In this document: positions 10,346 to 19,027 of the stretch, piece by piece
Position numbering within the stretch: position 1 is the first letter of the stretch
Layout of the letters: every line of letters starts with the position of its first letter
DNA from: Parerythrobacter_A sp963761775
GTDB taxonomy: Bacteria > Pseudomonadota > Alphaproteobacteria > Sphingomonadales > Sphingomonadaceae
Direction: 5' to 3'
Assembly (NCBI GenBank): GCA_963761775.1
Contig: CAVXIF010000011.1
Span: 682,001-746,000, forward strand
Length of the DNA stretch: 64,000 bases
Program-made: the position numbers and the translations under genes
Notes under the pieces: generated by a model
The model's input: only the letters and a program-made list of their open reading frames with translations
Database searches by the model: none
Told to the model about the DNA's origin: nothing

Positions 10346-13300
10346 ATGCCCAAACGCACCGACATCTCCTCCATTCTCGTCATCGGCGCCGGTCCCATCA
10401 TTATCGGGCAGGCGTGCGAGTTCGATTATTCCGGCACGCAGGCGATCAAGGCGTTGAAGGAGGAGGGCTATCGCGTGGTCCTCGTCAATTCCAATCCGGC
10501 CACGATCATGACCGATCCGGAATTCGCCGACGCGACCTATATCGAGCCGATCACGCCCGAAATCGTCGAGAAGATCATCGCCAGGGAACGCCCCGATGCG
10601 GTGCTGCCGACGATGGGCGGGCAGACGGCGCTGAACTGTGCGCTGGCGCTGGATGCCAATGGCGTGCTGGAGAAGTACGGCGTCGAGATGATCGGCGCGA
10701 AGGCGGACGCGATCGACAAGGCGGAGGATCGCCAGCGGTTCCGCGAGGCGATGGACTCCATCGGCCTGGAAAGCGCGCGCAGCGGTATCGCGCACGACGT
10801 CGCCGAAGCGATGGCGGTGCTGGAACGCACCAAGCTGCCCGCCATCATCCGCCCCAGCTTCACGCTTGGCGGCACTGGCGGCGGCATCGCCTATAACAAG
10901 GCGGAGTTCGAACGCATCGTGCGCGAGGGGCTGGACGCCAGCCCGACCAACGAAGTGCTGATCGAGGAATCGCTGCTCGGCTGGAAAGAGTTCGAGATGG
11001 AGGTGGTGCGCGACCGCAAGGACAATTGCATCATCATCTGCGCCATCGAAAACGTCGATGCGATGGGCATCCATACCGGCGACAGCATCACGGTCGCGCC
11101 CGCGCTGACGCTGACCGACAAGGAATACCAGATCATGCGCAATGCCAGCATTGCTGTGCTGCGCGAAATCGGTGTGGAAACAGGGGGTTCGAACGTACAG
11201 TTCGCCGTCAATCCGAAGGACGGACGGCTGATCGTAATCGAGATGAACCCGCGCGTTTCCCGCTCCAGCGCGCTGGCATCGAAGGCGACCGGCTTCCCCA
11301 TCGCGCGTGTCGCGGCGAAGCTGGCGGTGGGCTACACGCTGGACGAGATCACCAACGAGATCACCGGCGCAACGCCTGCCAGTTTCGAGCCCACGATAGA
11401 TTACGTCGTCACCAAGATCCCGCGCTTCGCCTTCGAGAAGTTCAAGGGCGCGAAGGCGGAACTGGCCACCGCGATGAAGTCGGTTGGCGAGGTTATGGCC
11501 ATCGGACGCAACTTCCAGGAAAGCATGCAGAAGGCGCTGCGCGGCCTAGAAACGGACCTCGACGGGTTCAACCGCGTGGTCGAGCTGGAAGGCGTGCATC
11601 GCGATGTCATTATCGCCGCACTGTCCAAACGCACGCCGGACCGCCTGCTGCAAGTCGCGCAGGCGTTCCGCGAGGGGCTGACCGTTGCGGACATAGCGCC
11701 TGTCACCGGATACGACGCATGGTTCCTGCGCCAGATCGAGGAGATCGTGGCGGCGGAGAAGCAGATTGCGACCGATGGCCTGCCCAACGACGCCGCCGGC
11801 CTGCGCCGCCTGAAATCCATGGGCTTTTCCGACAAGCGGCTCGCCACGCTGGCAGTACGCGCCGTCGGCGTGCGCGGCGGTATGGGCGAGACGCAGGCGA
11901 AACGGTCCGGTCTGCTACATGACGCCCTGCGCGCGATGGCGGGCGCGACCAGCGAGGCCGAGGTCCGCGACCTGCGCCGCAAGCTGGGCGTGGAGCCGGT
12001 GTTCAAGCGCATCGATAGCTGCGCCGCCGAGTTCGAGGCCGTCACGCCCTATATGTACTCGACCTACGAAGCGCCGAGCTTCGGGGAAGCCGAGTGCGAG
12101 GCCGCGCCATCGGACCGCCGCAAGATCGTCATCCTCGGCGGCGGTCCGAACCGCATCGGGCAGGGCATCGAGTTCGACTATTGCTGCGTCCACGCCTGCT
12201 TTGCGCTGGAAGAAGCCGGGTTCGAGACCATCATGGTCAACTGCAACCCCGAAACGGTCAGCACCGATTACGATACGTCCGACCGCCTCTATTTCGAACC
12301 GCTAACAGGCGAGGACGTGCTGGAAATCCTGCGGGTTGAACAGCAAGCGGGCGAGCTGGTTGGCGTCATCGTGCAGTTCGGCGGGCAGACACCGCTTAAA
12401 CTGGCGCAGGCGCTGGAAGATGCGGGCATTCCAATCCTTGGCACCAGTCCCGATGCCATCGACCTGGCCGAAGACCGCGAACGCTTTGCGAAGCTGGTCG
12501 ACAAGCTGAAGCTGAAACAGCCCGACAACGGCATCGCCACCACCCGTGACGAAGCCGCCTCCGTCGCGGCGCGCATCGGCTATCCGGTGTTGCTGCGGCC
12601 GTCTTACGTGCTGGGCGGCCGGGCGATGGAGATCGTGGACAGCGAGGCGCAGCTCGACGATTACATCCGCAACGCCGTCAGCGTATCGGGCGACAGTCCG
12701 GTGCTGGTCGACCAGTATCTGCGCGATGCCATCGAATGCGATGTCGACGTGCTGTGCGATGGCACGGAAGTGCGGATCGCGGGCGTGATGCAGCATATCG
12801 AGGAAGCGGGCGTCCACTCCGGCGACAGCGCCTGCACCATCCCGCCCTATTCGCTGCCCGCCGACATAGTGGACGAGATGGAGCGGCAGGGAGAGGCCCT
12901 GGCGCGCGCGCTGGACGTGGTTGGTCTGATGAATGTGCAGTTCGCCGTGAAAAATGGCGAGGTTTATCTGATCGAGGTCAATCCGCGCGCGAGCCGGACG
13001 GTGCCCTTCGTCGCCAAGGCCATCGGCCAGCCCATCGCCAAGATCGCCGCGCGCATCATGGCGGGCGAACCGCTATCCGCTTTTCCGCCGATCAGGCGCA
13101 ACCTCGATTACATGGCGGTAAAGGAAGCGGTGTTCCCCTTCGCGCGCTTCCCCGGTGCCGACCCGGTCCTGACGCCGGAAATGCGGTCCACCGGTGAAGT
13201 GATGGGGATCGACACCAGCTTCCCCGCCGCTTTCTGGAAATCGCAGCTGGGGGCGGGCGTCACCCTGCCGACCGGCGGAACCGCCTTCGTTTCCGTGAAG

Positions 13301-13639
13301 GAGAGCGACAAGCCGGTGATCGTGCCCGCCGTGCGCAACCTGCTCGACGCCGGGTTTGACGTTATCGCGACGACCGGCACGCAAGCCTACCTGTCCGAAC
13401 AGGGGCTGGCGGTAGATCGGGTGAACAAGGTGGCCGAGGGGCAGCCGCATATCGTGGACCGGATGATCGACGGGGATATCGCGCTGGTCTTCAACACCAC
13501 CGAAGGCTGGCAATCGATGCTCGATTCAAAATCCATCCGCGCCACCGCGCTGGAAAAGAAAATTCCGTACTACACCACGGCGGCTGCTTCGCTCGCCGCC
13601 GCCGAAGCGATTGCGACTGTGGATGCAGGCTCAGCTTGA
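10346..13639 (+). CDS. carB: Carbamoyl-phosphate synthase large subunit CarB
   Basis: 1097 residues, the full family length. The protein has two homologous ATP-grasp synthetase halves: the first opens with LVIGAGPIIIGQACEFDYSG, the second with ILGGGPNRIGQGIEFDYCC near residue 600. A C-terminal MGS-like regulatory domain (from about 960, SVKESDKPV, TTGTQAYL) follows. It makes carbamoyl phosphate from bicarbonate, ATP and ammonia supplied by CarA. I chose the ATG at 10346 (MPKRTDISS), the conserved family start; a longer in-frame start at 10244 would add low-GC sequence unlike the family. The frame is intact. Confidence 0.98.
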   Translation: MPKRTDISSILVIGAGPIIIGQACEFDYSGTQAIKALKEEGYRVVLVNSNPATIMTDPEFADATYIEPITPEIVEKIIARERPDAVLPTMGGQTALNCALALDANGVLEKYGVEMIGAKADAIDKAEDRQRFREAMDSIGLESARSGIAHDVAEAMAVLERTKLPAIIRPSFTLGGTGGGIAYNKAEFERIVREGLDASPTNEVLIEESLLGWKEFEMEVVRDRKDNCIIICAIENVDAMGIHTGDSITVAPALTLTDKEYQIMRNASIAVLREIGVETGGSNVQFAVNPKDGRLIVIEMNPRVSRSSALASKATGFPIARVAAKLAVGYTLDEITNEITGATPASFEPTIDYVVTKIPRFAFEKFKGAKAELATAMKSVGEVMAIGRNFQESMQKALRGLETDLDGFNRVVELEGVHRDVIIAALSKRTPDRLLQVAQAFREGLTVADIAPVTGYDAWFLRQIEEIVAAEKQIATDGLPNDAAGLRRLKSMGFSDKRLATLAVRAVGVRGGMGETQAKRSGLLHDALRAMAGATSEAEVRDLRRKLGVEPVFKRIDSCAAEFEAVTPYMYSTYEAPSFGEAECEAAPSDRRKIVILGGGPNRIGQGIEFDYCCVHACFALEEAGFETIMVNCNPETVSTDYDTSDRLYFEPLTGEDVLEILRVEQQAGELVGVIVQFGGQTPLKLAQALEDAGIPILGTSPDAIDLAEDRERFAKLVDKLKLKQPDNGIATTRDEAASVAARIGYPVLLRPSYVLGGRAMEIVDSEAQLDDYIRNAVSVSGDSPVLVDQYLRDAIECDVDVLCDGTEVRIAGVMQHIEEAGVHSGDSACTIPPYSLPADIVDEMERQGEALARALDVVGLMNVQFAVKNGEVYLIEVNPRASRTVPFVAKAIGQPIAKIAARIMAGEPLSAFPPIRRNLDYMAVKEAVFPFARFPGADPVLTPEMRSTGEVMGIDTSFPAAFWKSQLGAGVTLPTGGTAFVSVKESDKPVIVPAVRNLLDAGFDVIATTGTQAYLSEQGLAVDRVNKVAEGQPHIVDRMIDGDIALVFNTTEGWQSMLDSKSIRATALEKKIPYYTTAAASLAAAEAIATVDAGSA

Positions 13640-13783
13640 AGTGCGGGCGATGCAGGACTATTATAGCTGAAACAACGCTGATCTTTCCCGACAATCCGGA
13701 CAGCCCGATGCCCCCTTGACCAGCGGCGGCAACGGTCCGGTTTTCGTGACTGCGCAGCCTCCTTTCAAGGAAGATACAACGTC

Positions 13784-14251
13784 ATGGATAAGGTGCCGAT
13801 GCTGGCCGAGGGCTATGAACGCCTGACTGCCGACCTGAAGGTCTTGCGGGCCGAACGCCCGAAAATCGTCGATGCGATCGAGGAAGCGCGCGCGCATGGC
13901 GATTTGTCCGAGAACGCGGAATATCACGCCGCAAAGGAACGGCAGGGCCAGGTCGAAGCGCAGATTTCGGATATCGAAGGCAAGGTCAGCCGTGCGCAAA
14001 TTATCGATCCGACGACGCTATCCGGCGACCGCGTGGTATTCGGGGCGACGGTGACGCTGCTGGACGATGACGATGCGCCGGTGACATACCAGATCGTCGG
14101 TGAAACGGAGGCCGACGCCAATAGCGGACGCATCTCCTACAATTCGCCGCTGGCCAAGGCGCTGATCGGCAAGAAGGTCGAGGACGAGGTCGAAGTGACC
14201 GTGCCGTCCGGCGACAAGTTCTACCTGATAAAAAAGGTCGCGTTCGTCTGA
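13784..14251 (+). CDS. greA: Transcription elongation factor GreA
   Basis: 155 residues, normal length. The N-terminal coiled-coil carries the acidic tip and the signature AHGDLSENAEYHAAKERQ (residues about 39-56). The C-terminal FKBP-like domain follows (VTYQIVGETEAD, ISYNSPLAKALIGK). GreA rescues backtracked RNA polymerase by stimulating transcript cleavage through the secondary channel. It lies 144 bases after carB, probably with its own promoter. The last codons and stop are part of an intrinsic terminator stem. Confidence 0.98.
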   Translation: MDKVPMLAEGYERLTADLKVLRAERPKIVDAIEEARAHGDLSENAEYHAAKERQGQVEAQISDIEGKVSRAQIIDPTTLSGDRVVFGATVTLLDDDDAPVTYQIVGETEADANSGRISYNSPLAKALIGKKVEDEVEVTVPSGDKFYLIKKVAFV

Positions 14252-14263
14252 ACGCGACCTTTT
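14232..14263. terminator. Bidirectional intrinsic terminator overlapping the greA stop
   Basis: AAAAGGTCGCGTTC (14232-14245) and GAACGCGACCTTTT (14250-14263) form a perfect 14-bp stem with a 4-base loop, flanked by A and T runs. It contains the greA stop codon and lies just before the convergent DUF4170 stop at 14271, so it can serve both genes. Confidence 0.9.
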
Positions 14264-14270
14264 GTAAAAC

Positions 14271-14501
14271 TTACTCGTCCGGCGTCAGAAGTTTGTGCAC
14301 CGGCACGATAACATACTTCATCTCCGCATCATCCACCGTGCGCTGCGCATTGCCGCGCCACCCCTCGACCGCGTTGTCGTAATCGCTGAATACGCCGACG
14401 ACATGGATGCTTTCCGGATCCTGGAACTCGAAAGAGCGGGGGTCGCGAACCTTGCCGCCCATTACGAGGAACAGGGTCTGGTCGGGAGTGGTATCAGGCA
14501 T
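14271..14501 (-). CDS. DUF4170 domain-containing small protein
   Basis: 76 residues starting MPDTTPDQTLFLVMGGKV. It contains FEFQDPESIHVVGVFSDY and YVIVPVHKLLTPDE, which match my memory of the short DUF4170 family found in alphaproteobacteria. Its function is unknown. I chose the ATG at 14501; upstream in-frame sequence is not conserved-looking. It is convergent with greA and shares its terminator. Confidence 0.75.
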   Translation of the reverse strand: MPDTTPDQTLFLVMGGKVRDPRSFEFQDPESIHVVGVFSDYDNAVEGWRGNAQRTVDDAEMKYVIVPVHKLLTPDE

Positions 14502-14553
14502 GTCGGCTCGATGCTGTTGGTGTGATGCTACTGGTTTAAGCGGGTCAGGCGTT

Positions 14554-15045
14554 TCAGACACCGACCTTGTGGCGGGCATTACGCGCCGTGCGTCCGGCCT
14601 TGCGCGCTGCCCTGCGACCCAGAAAGCGCAGACTGTCACCGGTATCGCCGAGCGATTGTGTTGCTTGTCGACGGGCACCGCGCGAAGTTCTGCTCACGCT
14701 GTCGCCGATGTCTTCCAGCGTGTCGCCACCTGCTTCGACGGCACGACGCGAGGCGTCGAACAGTCCGGTGGCATAGGCCGTGCCAAGTTCACCGGCATAG
14801 CTGGCAAAGGCACCGGCACGTTCACCGGCGACGCGACCCGCGCGGCGACCCGGCTTGGTCATCGCACCGATTGCCAGTCCGATAACGGCCACGCCCGCGA
14901 GGGTCGCAAGCGGGTGCTCTTTCACAAAAGCACCTGCCGTATCGGCAGCGTCGCGTGCCTGGTCCGCAATAGTGCGTTCGGCATTGCGCTGCTCGCCTGC
15001 TTCGATCTTGGCGCGCAGTTCGTCTCTTTTTGCATCATCGACCAT
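14554..15045 (-). CDS. Small membrane-associated protein with one central transmembrane segment
   Basis: 163 residues. A charged N-terminal half (KRDELRAKIEAGEQRNAERT) leads to KEHPLATLAGVAVIGLAIGA at about 42-61, a single membrane segment preceded by a P-containing turn as in the ElaB/YqjD (DUF883) tail. A long basic C-terminal half rich in R, A and G follows. It is the last of four small minus-strand genes (14554-16433) that look like an envelope-stress unit. The exact family is uncertain. Confidence 0.65.
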   Translation of the reverse strand: MVDDAKRDELRAKIEAGEQRNAERTIADQARDAADTAGAFVKEHPLATLAGVAVIGLAIGAMTKPGRRAGRVAGERAGAFASYAGELGTAYATGLFDASRRAVEAGGDTLEDIGDSVSRTSRGARRQATQSLGDTGDSLRFLGRRAARKAGRTARNARHKVGV

Positions 15046-15082
15046 TGGATATTCCTTCGTTCAAATTGGAAAGAGCGCCTTT

Positions 15083-15421
15083 TCAGGCGTCGTAGATTTC
15101 ATCGTTGCTATCTTCGAATCCGGCATCTTCGAATGCATCATCGTCCGTGTCCGAAAGCAGTGCGGTAAGCGGCGTTCGGGCAAACCAGATACCGATTGCC
15201 GCAATCAGTGTTGCCAGAATGCCGCGATTGTCGTTCGCCAGCCTGCCAGCTTCTGCGTATAAGTCTTTCGCTCCGTCACCGGCGCGCGCCATCAAGCGCG
15301 AAGACAGGCTGCTGGCGTTCATGTCGCTCTGCAAGAAAGCCAGGTCGGCTTTGACCAGGGACAATGCACTGTCCCGAAGATCCCGGTCGGCGCGTAGTTT
15401 TTGCAATGAAGGCGCGCTCAT
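15083..15421 (-). CDS. Small membrane protein of the yqjDE-like cluster
   Basis: 112 residues. The N-terminal part is helical and charged (LRADRDLRDSALSLVKADLAFLQ). The segment GILATLIAAIGIWFARTPL near residues 69-87 is a single membrane helix, followed by a very acidic tail (DTDDDAFEDAGFEDSNDE). The ATG at 15421 overlaps the stop of the holin-family gene (ATGA), so the pair is translationally coupled. By position it corresponds to yqjK after yqjE in Escherichia coli, but I see no sequence proof of homology. Confidence 0.6.
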   Translation of the reverse strand: MSAPSLQKLRADRDLRDSALSLVKADLAFLQSDMNASSLSSRLMARAGDGAKDLYAEAGRLANDNRGILATLIAAIGIWFARTPLTALLSDTDDDAFEDAGFEDSNDEIYDA

Positions 15422-15828
15422 GTGTCGTCACCCGAAAAGACCATCTGCACCTTGCGTAATCGCGAACGCGCCATCAATCCGGCAACAATCAGCCCGATTA
15501 AAATAACCGCACAAACAATCCCCGTTGCCGCCCAGCCACCGATCACCGGGGCGAGCGCTACGATGCTACCGACCGCCAAAGCGATGAACATAAGATTGAG
15601 CAATACAAGCGCGACAACGGCAAAGACCAACCCTCGCAATCCATGCGACACGGCAAATTTCGCTCGCGTGTTCTGGAAAGCGAACTCGGCTTCGGCATAT
15701 GTCTTGGCATCGGAAAAAAATGCCCCGATATCATCGGCAAGCGAACGCTCCGGCACCGAAGTATTGCCTGCCAGCGTGTCGGCATCATCGTCGTGCGGAT
15801 GCATTTCCTGGTTATGCGCGTCCAGCAT
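15418..15828 (-). CDS. Phage holin family / YqjE-like (PF07332-type) membrane protein
   Basis: 136 residues. A soluble N-terminus (FFSDAKTYAEAEFAFQNTR near residues 38-56) is followed by two membrane helices (GLVFAVVALVLLNLMFIALA and ATGIVCAVILIGLIVAGL) and a basic tail. This matches the PF07332 family to which YqjE belongs. Despite the family name there is no phage context. It sits between a DUF883-like gene and a small membrane protein, as in the yqjD-yqjE-yqjK order. Confidence 0.7.
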   Translation of the reverse strand: MLDAHNQEMHPHDDDADTLAGNTSVPERSLADDIGAFFSDAKTYAEAEFAFQNTRAKFAVSHGLRGLVFAVVALVLLNLMFIALAVGSIVALAPVIGGWAATGIVCAVILIGLIVAGLMARSRLRKVQMVFSGDDT

Positions 15829-15851
15829 GGCGGACCTCCGCGTGCCTAACC

Positions 15852-16433
15852 CTAGCCCTTCCGCCCACCGAACAGGCGCGCGATGAAGAAGCCAGCAACG
15901 GCTGCTACACCGACAGCCGCACCGGGACTCTTGCGCACCATTTCACGCGCATCGTTGCTCAGCTCGTCGACGCTCTTTTCGTCGAGTTTCGTCGCCGACT
16001 CTTGCAGGCTGCGTGCGGCACTGCGGGCATAATCGCCGTATTTTGCACCGAACCGGCTGTCGATTTCCGCAGCGTTGTCGGCCACGGTCTGGCTCAATGC
16101 GGCCAAAGCATCGCTCGCCTTGCCCTTGCCATCGACGGCCAGTTCGCCTGCCTTGGTTTTGGCGTCTTCGGACCAGCCTTCGGATTTGAACTTCGCCTGC
16201 GTCTTGTATGCCGAGGCACGCGTGGTCGCTTCGTCCTTGAGCGCGGCAGCGCCGGCCTTGGCTTCGTCAAGCGCGGCAGTGAAGCGCGTCTTGGCTTCTG
16301 CTGTTCCCGAAGGCTCGCCCATCGAAGCGGTGGCAGCGTTGGAAACGGGTGTTTTTTCCACCGCGTTCGGCGCTTCGGCAATCTTGGTCGTTTTCTTCGC
16401 GCGCTTCGGTTGGCTGGTGCTCGGCTGTGCCAT
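15852..16433 (-). CDS. DUF883 / ElaB-YqjD-like protein
   Basis: 193 residues. A lysine- and alanine-rich N-terminus is followed by long amphipathic helices (ALDEAKAGAAALKDEATTRA). A C-terminal membrane anchor, SPGAAVGVAAVAGFFIARLF, ends at RKG. In Escherichia coli, YqjD and ElaB are C-tail-anchored inner-membrane proteins that bind ribosomes in stationary phase; that is family knowledge, not shown here. It is first of the four-gene minus-strand cluster and diverges from eno across 163 bases. Confidence 0.7.
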   Translation of the reverse strand: MAQPSTSQPKRAKKTTKIAEAPNAVEKTPVSNAATASMGEPSGTAEAKTRFTAALDEAKAGAAALKDEATTRASAYKTQAKFKSEGWSEDAKTKAGELAVDGKGKASDALAALSQTVADNAAEIDSRFGAKYGDYARSAARSLQESATKLDEKSVDELSNDAREMVRKSPGAAVGVAAVAGFFIARLFGGRKG

Positions 16434-16596
16434 AATATTGAAAATCCCTGTGTGTTTTTATCAAAGTGCGTCCAGCTCCCGTGCGGGAGGGACGGTTTGA
16501 TGATGCAACGAAACTTGTGCGGGTTGGTTCCGGGACATAGACGCGCTGTCACACACATATCGCCCGCATGGTCGGGCACATCGACGGAGCAGGCGC

Positions 16597-17872
16597 ATGA
16601 CGCAGATTATCGATATTCACGGACGTGAAATCCTGGACAGCAGGGGCAATCCCACGGTCGAGGTCGATGTCCTGCTGGACGATGGCAGCTTCGGCCGCGC
16701 TGCCGTGCCTTCGGGCGCGTCCACCGGCGCGTACGAGGCAGTCGAGCTGCGCGACGGCGACGCAGCAGCGTTATCTTGGCAAGGGCGTTCTGAAAGCCGT
16801 CGATGCCGTCAATGGCGGTATCGCAGATGCGCTGCTGGGTGCGGATGCGGAGGACCAGCGCGATATCGACTCCGCGATGATCGCACTGGACGGCAGCGAC
16901 AACAAAGGCCGGCTCGGCGCCAACGCAATCCTTGGCGTCAGCATGGCGGTGGCCAAGGCGGCGGCAAATGCGCGCGGGCTGCCGCTCTATTCCTATATCG
17001 GCGGTATCTCCGCGCACCTGCTGCCGGTGCCGATGATGAACATCATCAATGGCGGCGAACATGCCGACAATCCCATCGACATCCAGGAATTCATGGTGAT
17101 GCCGGTGGGCGCGCCGAACCTGGCGGAGGCGGTGCGCTGGGGCGCGGAAATCTTCCACACGTTGAAGAAGGGGCTGGCCCAGAAGGGCCTGTCCACGGCA
17201 GTCGGAGACGAGGGCGGATTTGCGCCCAATCTTGCCAGCACGCGCGATGCGCTCGATTTCATCATGGGTTCGATTGAGCAGGCCGGGTTTACCGCCGGGA
17301 CTGACGTGGTGCTGGCGCTCGATTGCGCGGCGACCGAGTTTTTCGCCGATGGCACCTATTCGCTGGCTGGGGAGGGCGCGTCGCTGTCGCCGGACGAAAT
17401 GGCGGCCTATCTGGCCAAGCTGTGCGACGATTACCCCATCCGCTCGATCGAAGACGGCATGGACGAGGACGATTTCGCAGGCTGGGCCGCGCTGACGGAG
17501 CTGGTCGGCGACAGGGTCCAGCTGGTCGGGGACGATCTGTTCGTCACCAACCCGGAGCGGCTGAGAATGGGGATCGACAGGGGACTGGCCAATTCGCTGC
17601 TGGTCAAGGTCAACCAGATCGGCACGCTGACCGAAACGCTGGAAGCGGTCGATATGGCGCACCGCGCGGGCTACACCACCGTGATGAGCCACCGCTCGGG
17701 TGAAACCGAGGATGCGACGATTGCCGATCTGGCGGTTGCGGCGAATTGCGGGCAGATCAAGACCGGTTCGCTGGCTCGGTCGGACCGCCTTGCGAAATAC
17801 AACCAGCTTATCCGGATCGAGGAAGAGCTTGGGGAAAGTGCGCGCTACGCCGGAGCCGCCTGCTTCGGCTGA
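16597..17872 (+). CDS. eno: Enolase (single extra base near 16760)
   Basis: Enolase interconverts 2-phosphoglycerate and phosphoenolpyruvate. The N-terminus MTQIIDIHGREILDSRGNPT is in one frame to about 16760. From RYLGKGVLKAVDAVNGG onward the protein is in the next frame. Catalytic and metal sites are visible: NIINGGEHADN, AVGDEGGFAPN, LALDCAATEF, SIEDGMDEDD, VGDDLFVTN and VMSHRSGETED. Removing one base near CGACGCAG gives 424 residues, the usual length. The break in such an essential gene is best explained as a sequence error. Confidence 0.95.
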
Positions 17873-17896
17873 GGTCGTAGTGCGTCAGGCTGCATG

Positions 17897-18322
17897 TTAG
17901 CTGGGTGCGAAGCGGGCTTGCAGGTCGTAGAGCGCAATCGCGGCCGTGGCCGCTTCGCCGCCCTTGTCCTTTTGCGCAGGGTCGGCGCGAACCTTAGCCT
18001 GCGCCTCGTTTTCGACCGTGATGATCCCGTTGCCGATGGCGATACCGTCCATTGTCAGTGCCATCAGCGCCCGCGCGCTTTCGCCTGCGACGATCTCGAA
18101 ATGGTAGGTTTCGCCGCGAATGACGACGCCTATCGCTACGAAGCCGTCGAACTGCCCGCTCTCCACCGCCAGTGCGATGGCGCCCGGTAACTCCAGCGCG
18201 CCCGGCACGGTGAGTGTCTCGCAGGTGTGGCCCGCCGCCTTCAGTGCGGCAGTCGCTCCAGCGATAAGCTGGTCGTTCAAGGCATCGTAAAACCGTGCCT
18301 CGACTATAAGGAAATGCGCCAT
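17897..18322 (-). CDS. ribH: 6,7-dimethyl-8-ribityllumazine synthase RibH
   Basis: 141 residues starting MAHFLIVEARFYD. Family motifs include VPGALELPGAIALA and FVAIGVVIRGETYHFE, where the active-site H follows the E-T turn, and GIAIGNGIITVENEAQA. It condenses ribitylaminouracil with dihydroxybutanone phosphate in riboflavin synthesis and usually forms icosahedral or decameric shells. I chose the ATG at 18322; extending upstream would run into the tRNA-Lys gene. No FMN riboswitch is visible upstream. Confidence 0.95.
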   Translation of the reverse strand: MAHFLIVEARFYDALNDQLIAGATAALKAAGHTCETLTVPGALELPGAIALAVESGQFDGFVAIGVVIRGETYHFEIVAGESARALMALTMDGIAIGNGIITVENEAQAKVRADPAQKDKGGEAATAAIALYDLQARFAPS

Positions 18323-18396
18323 CGGAACCCCTTGGACATCGGCGCGAATCGCGGCCGGTTGCGAGGCGTCTAGGGTCGGGACGGGAGAATGGAAAG

Positions 18397-18472
<76 letters not shown>

Positions 18473-18572
18473 AGTGTCCCGTCTTTTGCCGGCATCGAAT
18501 CGCACCAACCCGACGGGAAGGCGTGGCGTATAGCGTGGCGTGGAGTAATTGAAAGGGCCGAATACAGCGTTG

Positions 18573-18887
18573 CTATAACTGCCCGCGCACCTGCCGCCGG
18601 TCTTTCAACACCACTACCGAGGCCAGCGGATCGTGAATTTGCGACCGGATCTCGATGCGGCCCGCCGCTTCGAGCGAGCCTAGTGCCCGCAGGGCCGCTG
18701 GCTGCGCAAGGCTGGACTTCGCACACAAATCGCGAACCGTCGTGGCCGCGCCATCGTCATGCAAGTTGCGCACGATATCCATCAGTTCGATTTGCCCCGC
18801 GAAGGCGGGATCGTTGTCGGCAACGCGGACGGAGCCGGAAAATGTCGAGCGCACACGCGCGGCGGCACGGTAAAACAGGGAGGTCAT
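18573..18887 (-). CDS. Putative winged-helix DNA-binding protein
   Basis: 104 residues starting MTSLFYRAAARVRST. Residues about 35-100 (IELMDIVRNLHDDG, TTVRDLCAKSSLAQPAALRAL, EAAGRIEIRSQIHDPLASVV) look like a MarR-type winged helix: a recognition helix after a turn, then a beta wing. It diverges from the LuxR gene across 140 bases. I do not recognise a named family. The call is from pattern only. Confidence 0.55.
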   Translation of the reverse strand: MTSLFYRAAARVRSTFSGSVRVADNDPAFAGQIELMDIVRNLHDDGAATTVRDLCAKSSLAQPAALRALGSLEAAGRIEIRSQIHDPLASVVVLKDRRQVRGQL

Positions 18888-19027
18888 GCAGAAGGCTTTC
18901 TGTACGCGACGCAAGCCGTAAAGGTTTGGCGGGCCGGAGACACGGAAATTTGCGCAAATATAACTATTGTGCTAAACGGCCTTTCAACCTGTCTCAAGTC
19001 CCCGAGCCGGGGGACAGGAGGTGCGAC

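Noticed and set aside
15418..15828. Prophage, suggested by the phage-holin family name
   Set aside because: No other phage gene is near; the family includes the chromosomal YqjE and the neighbours match that setting.
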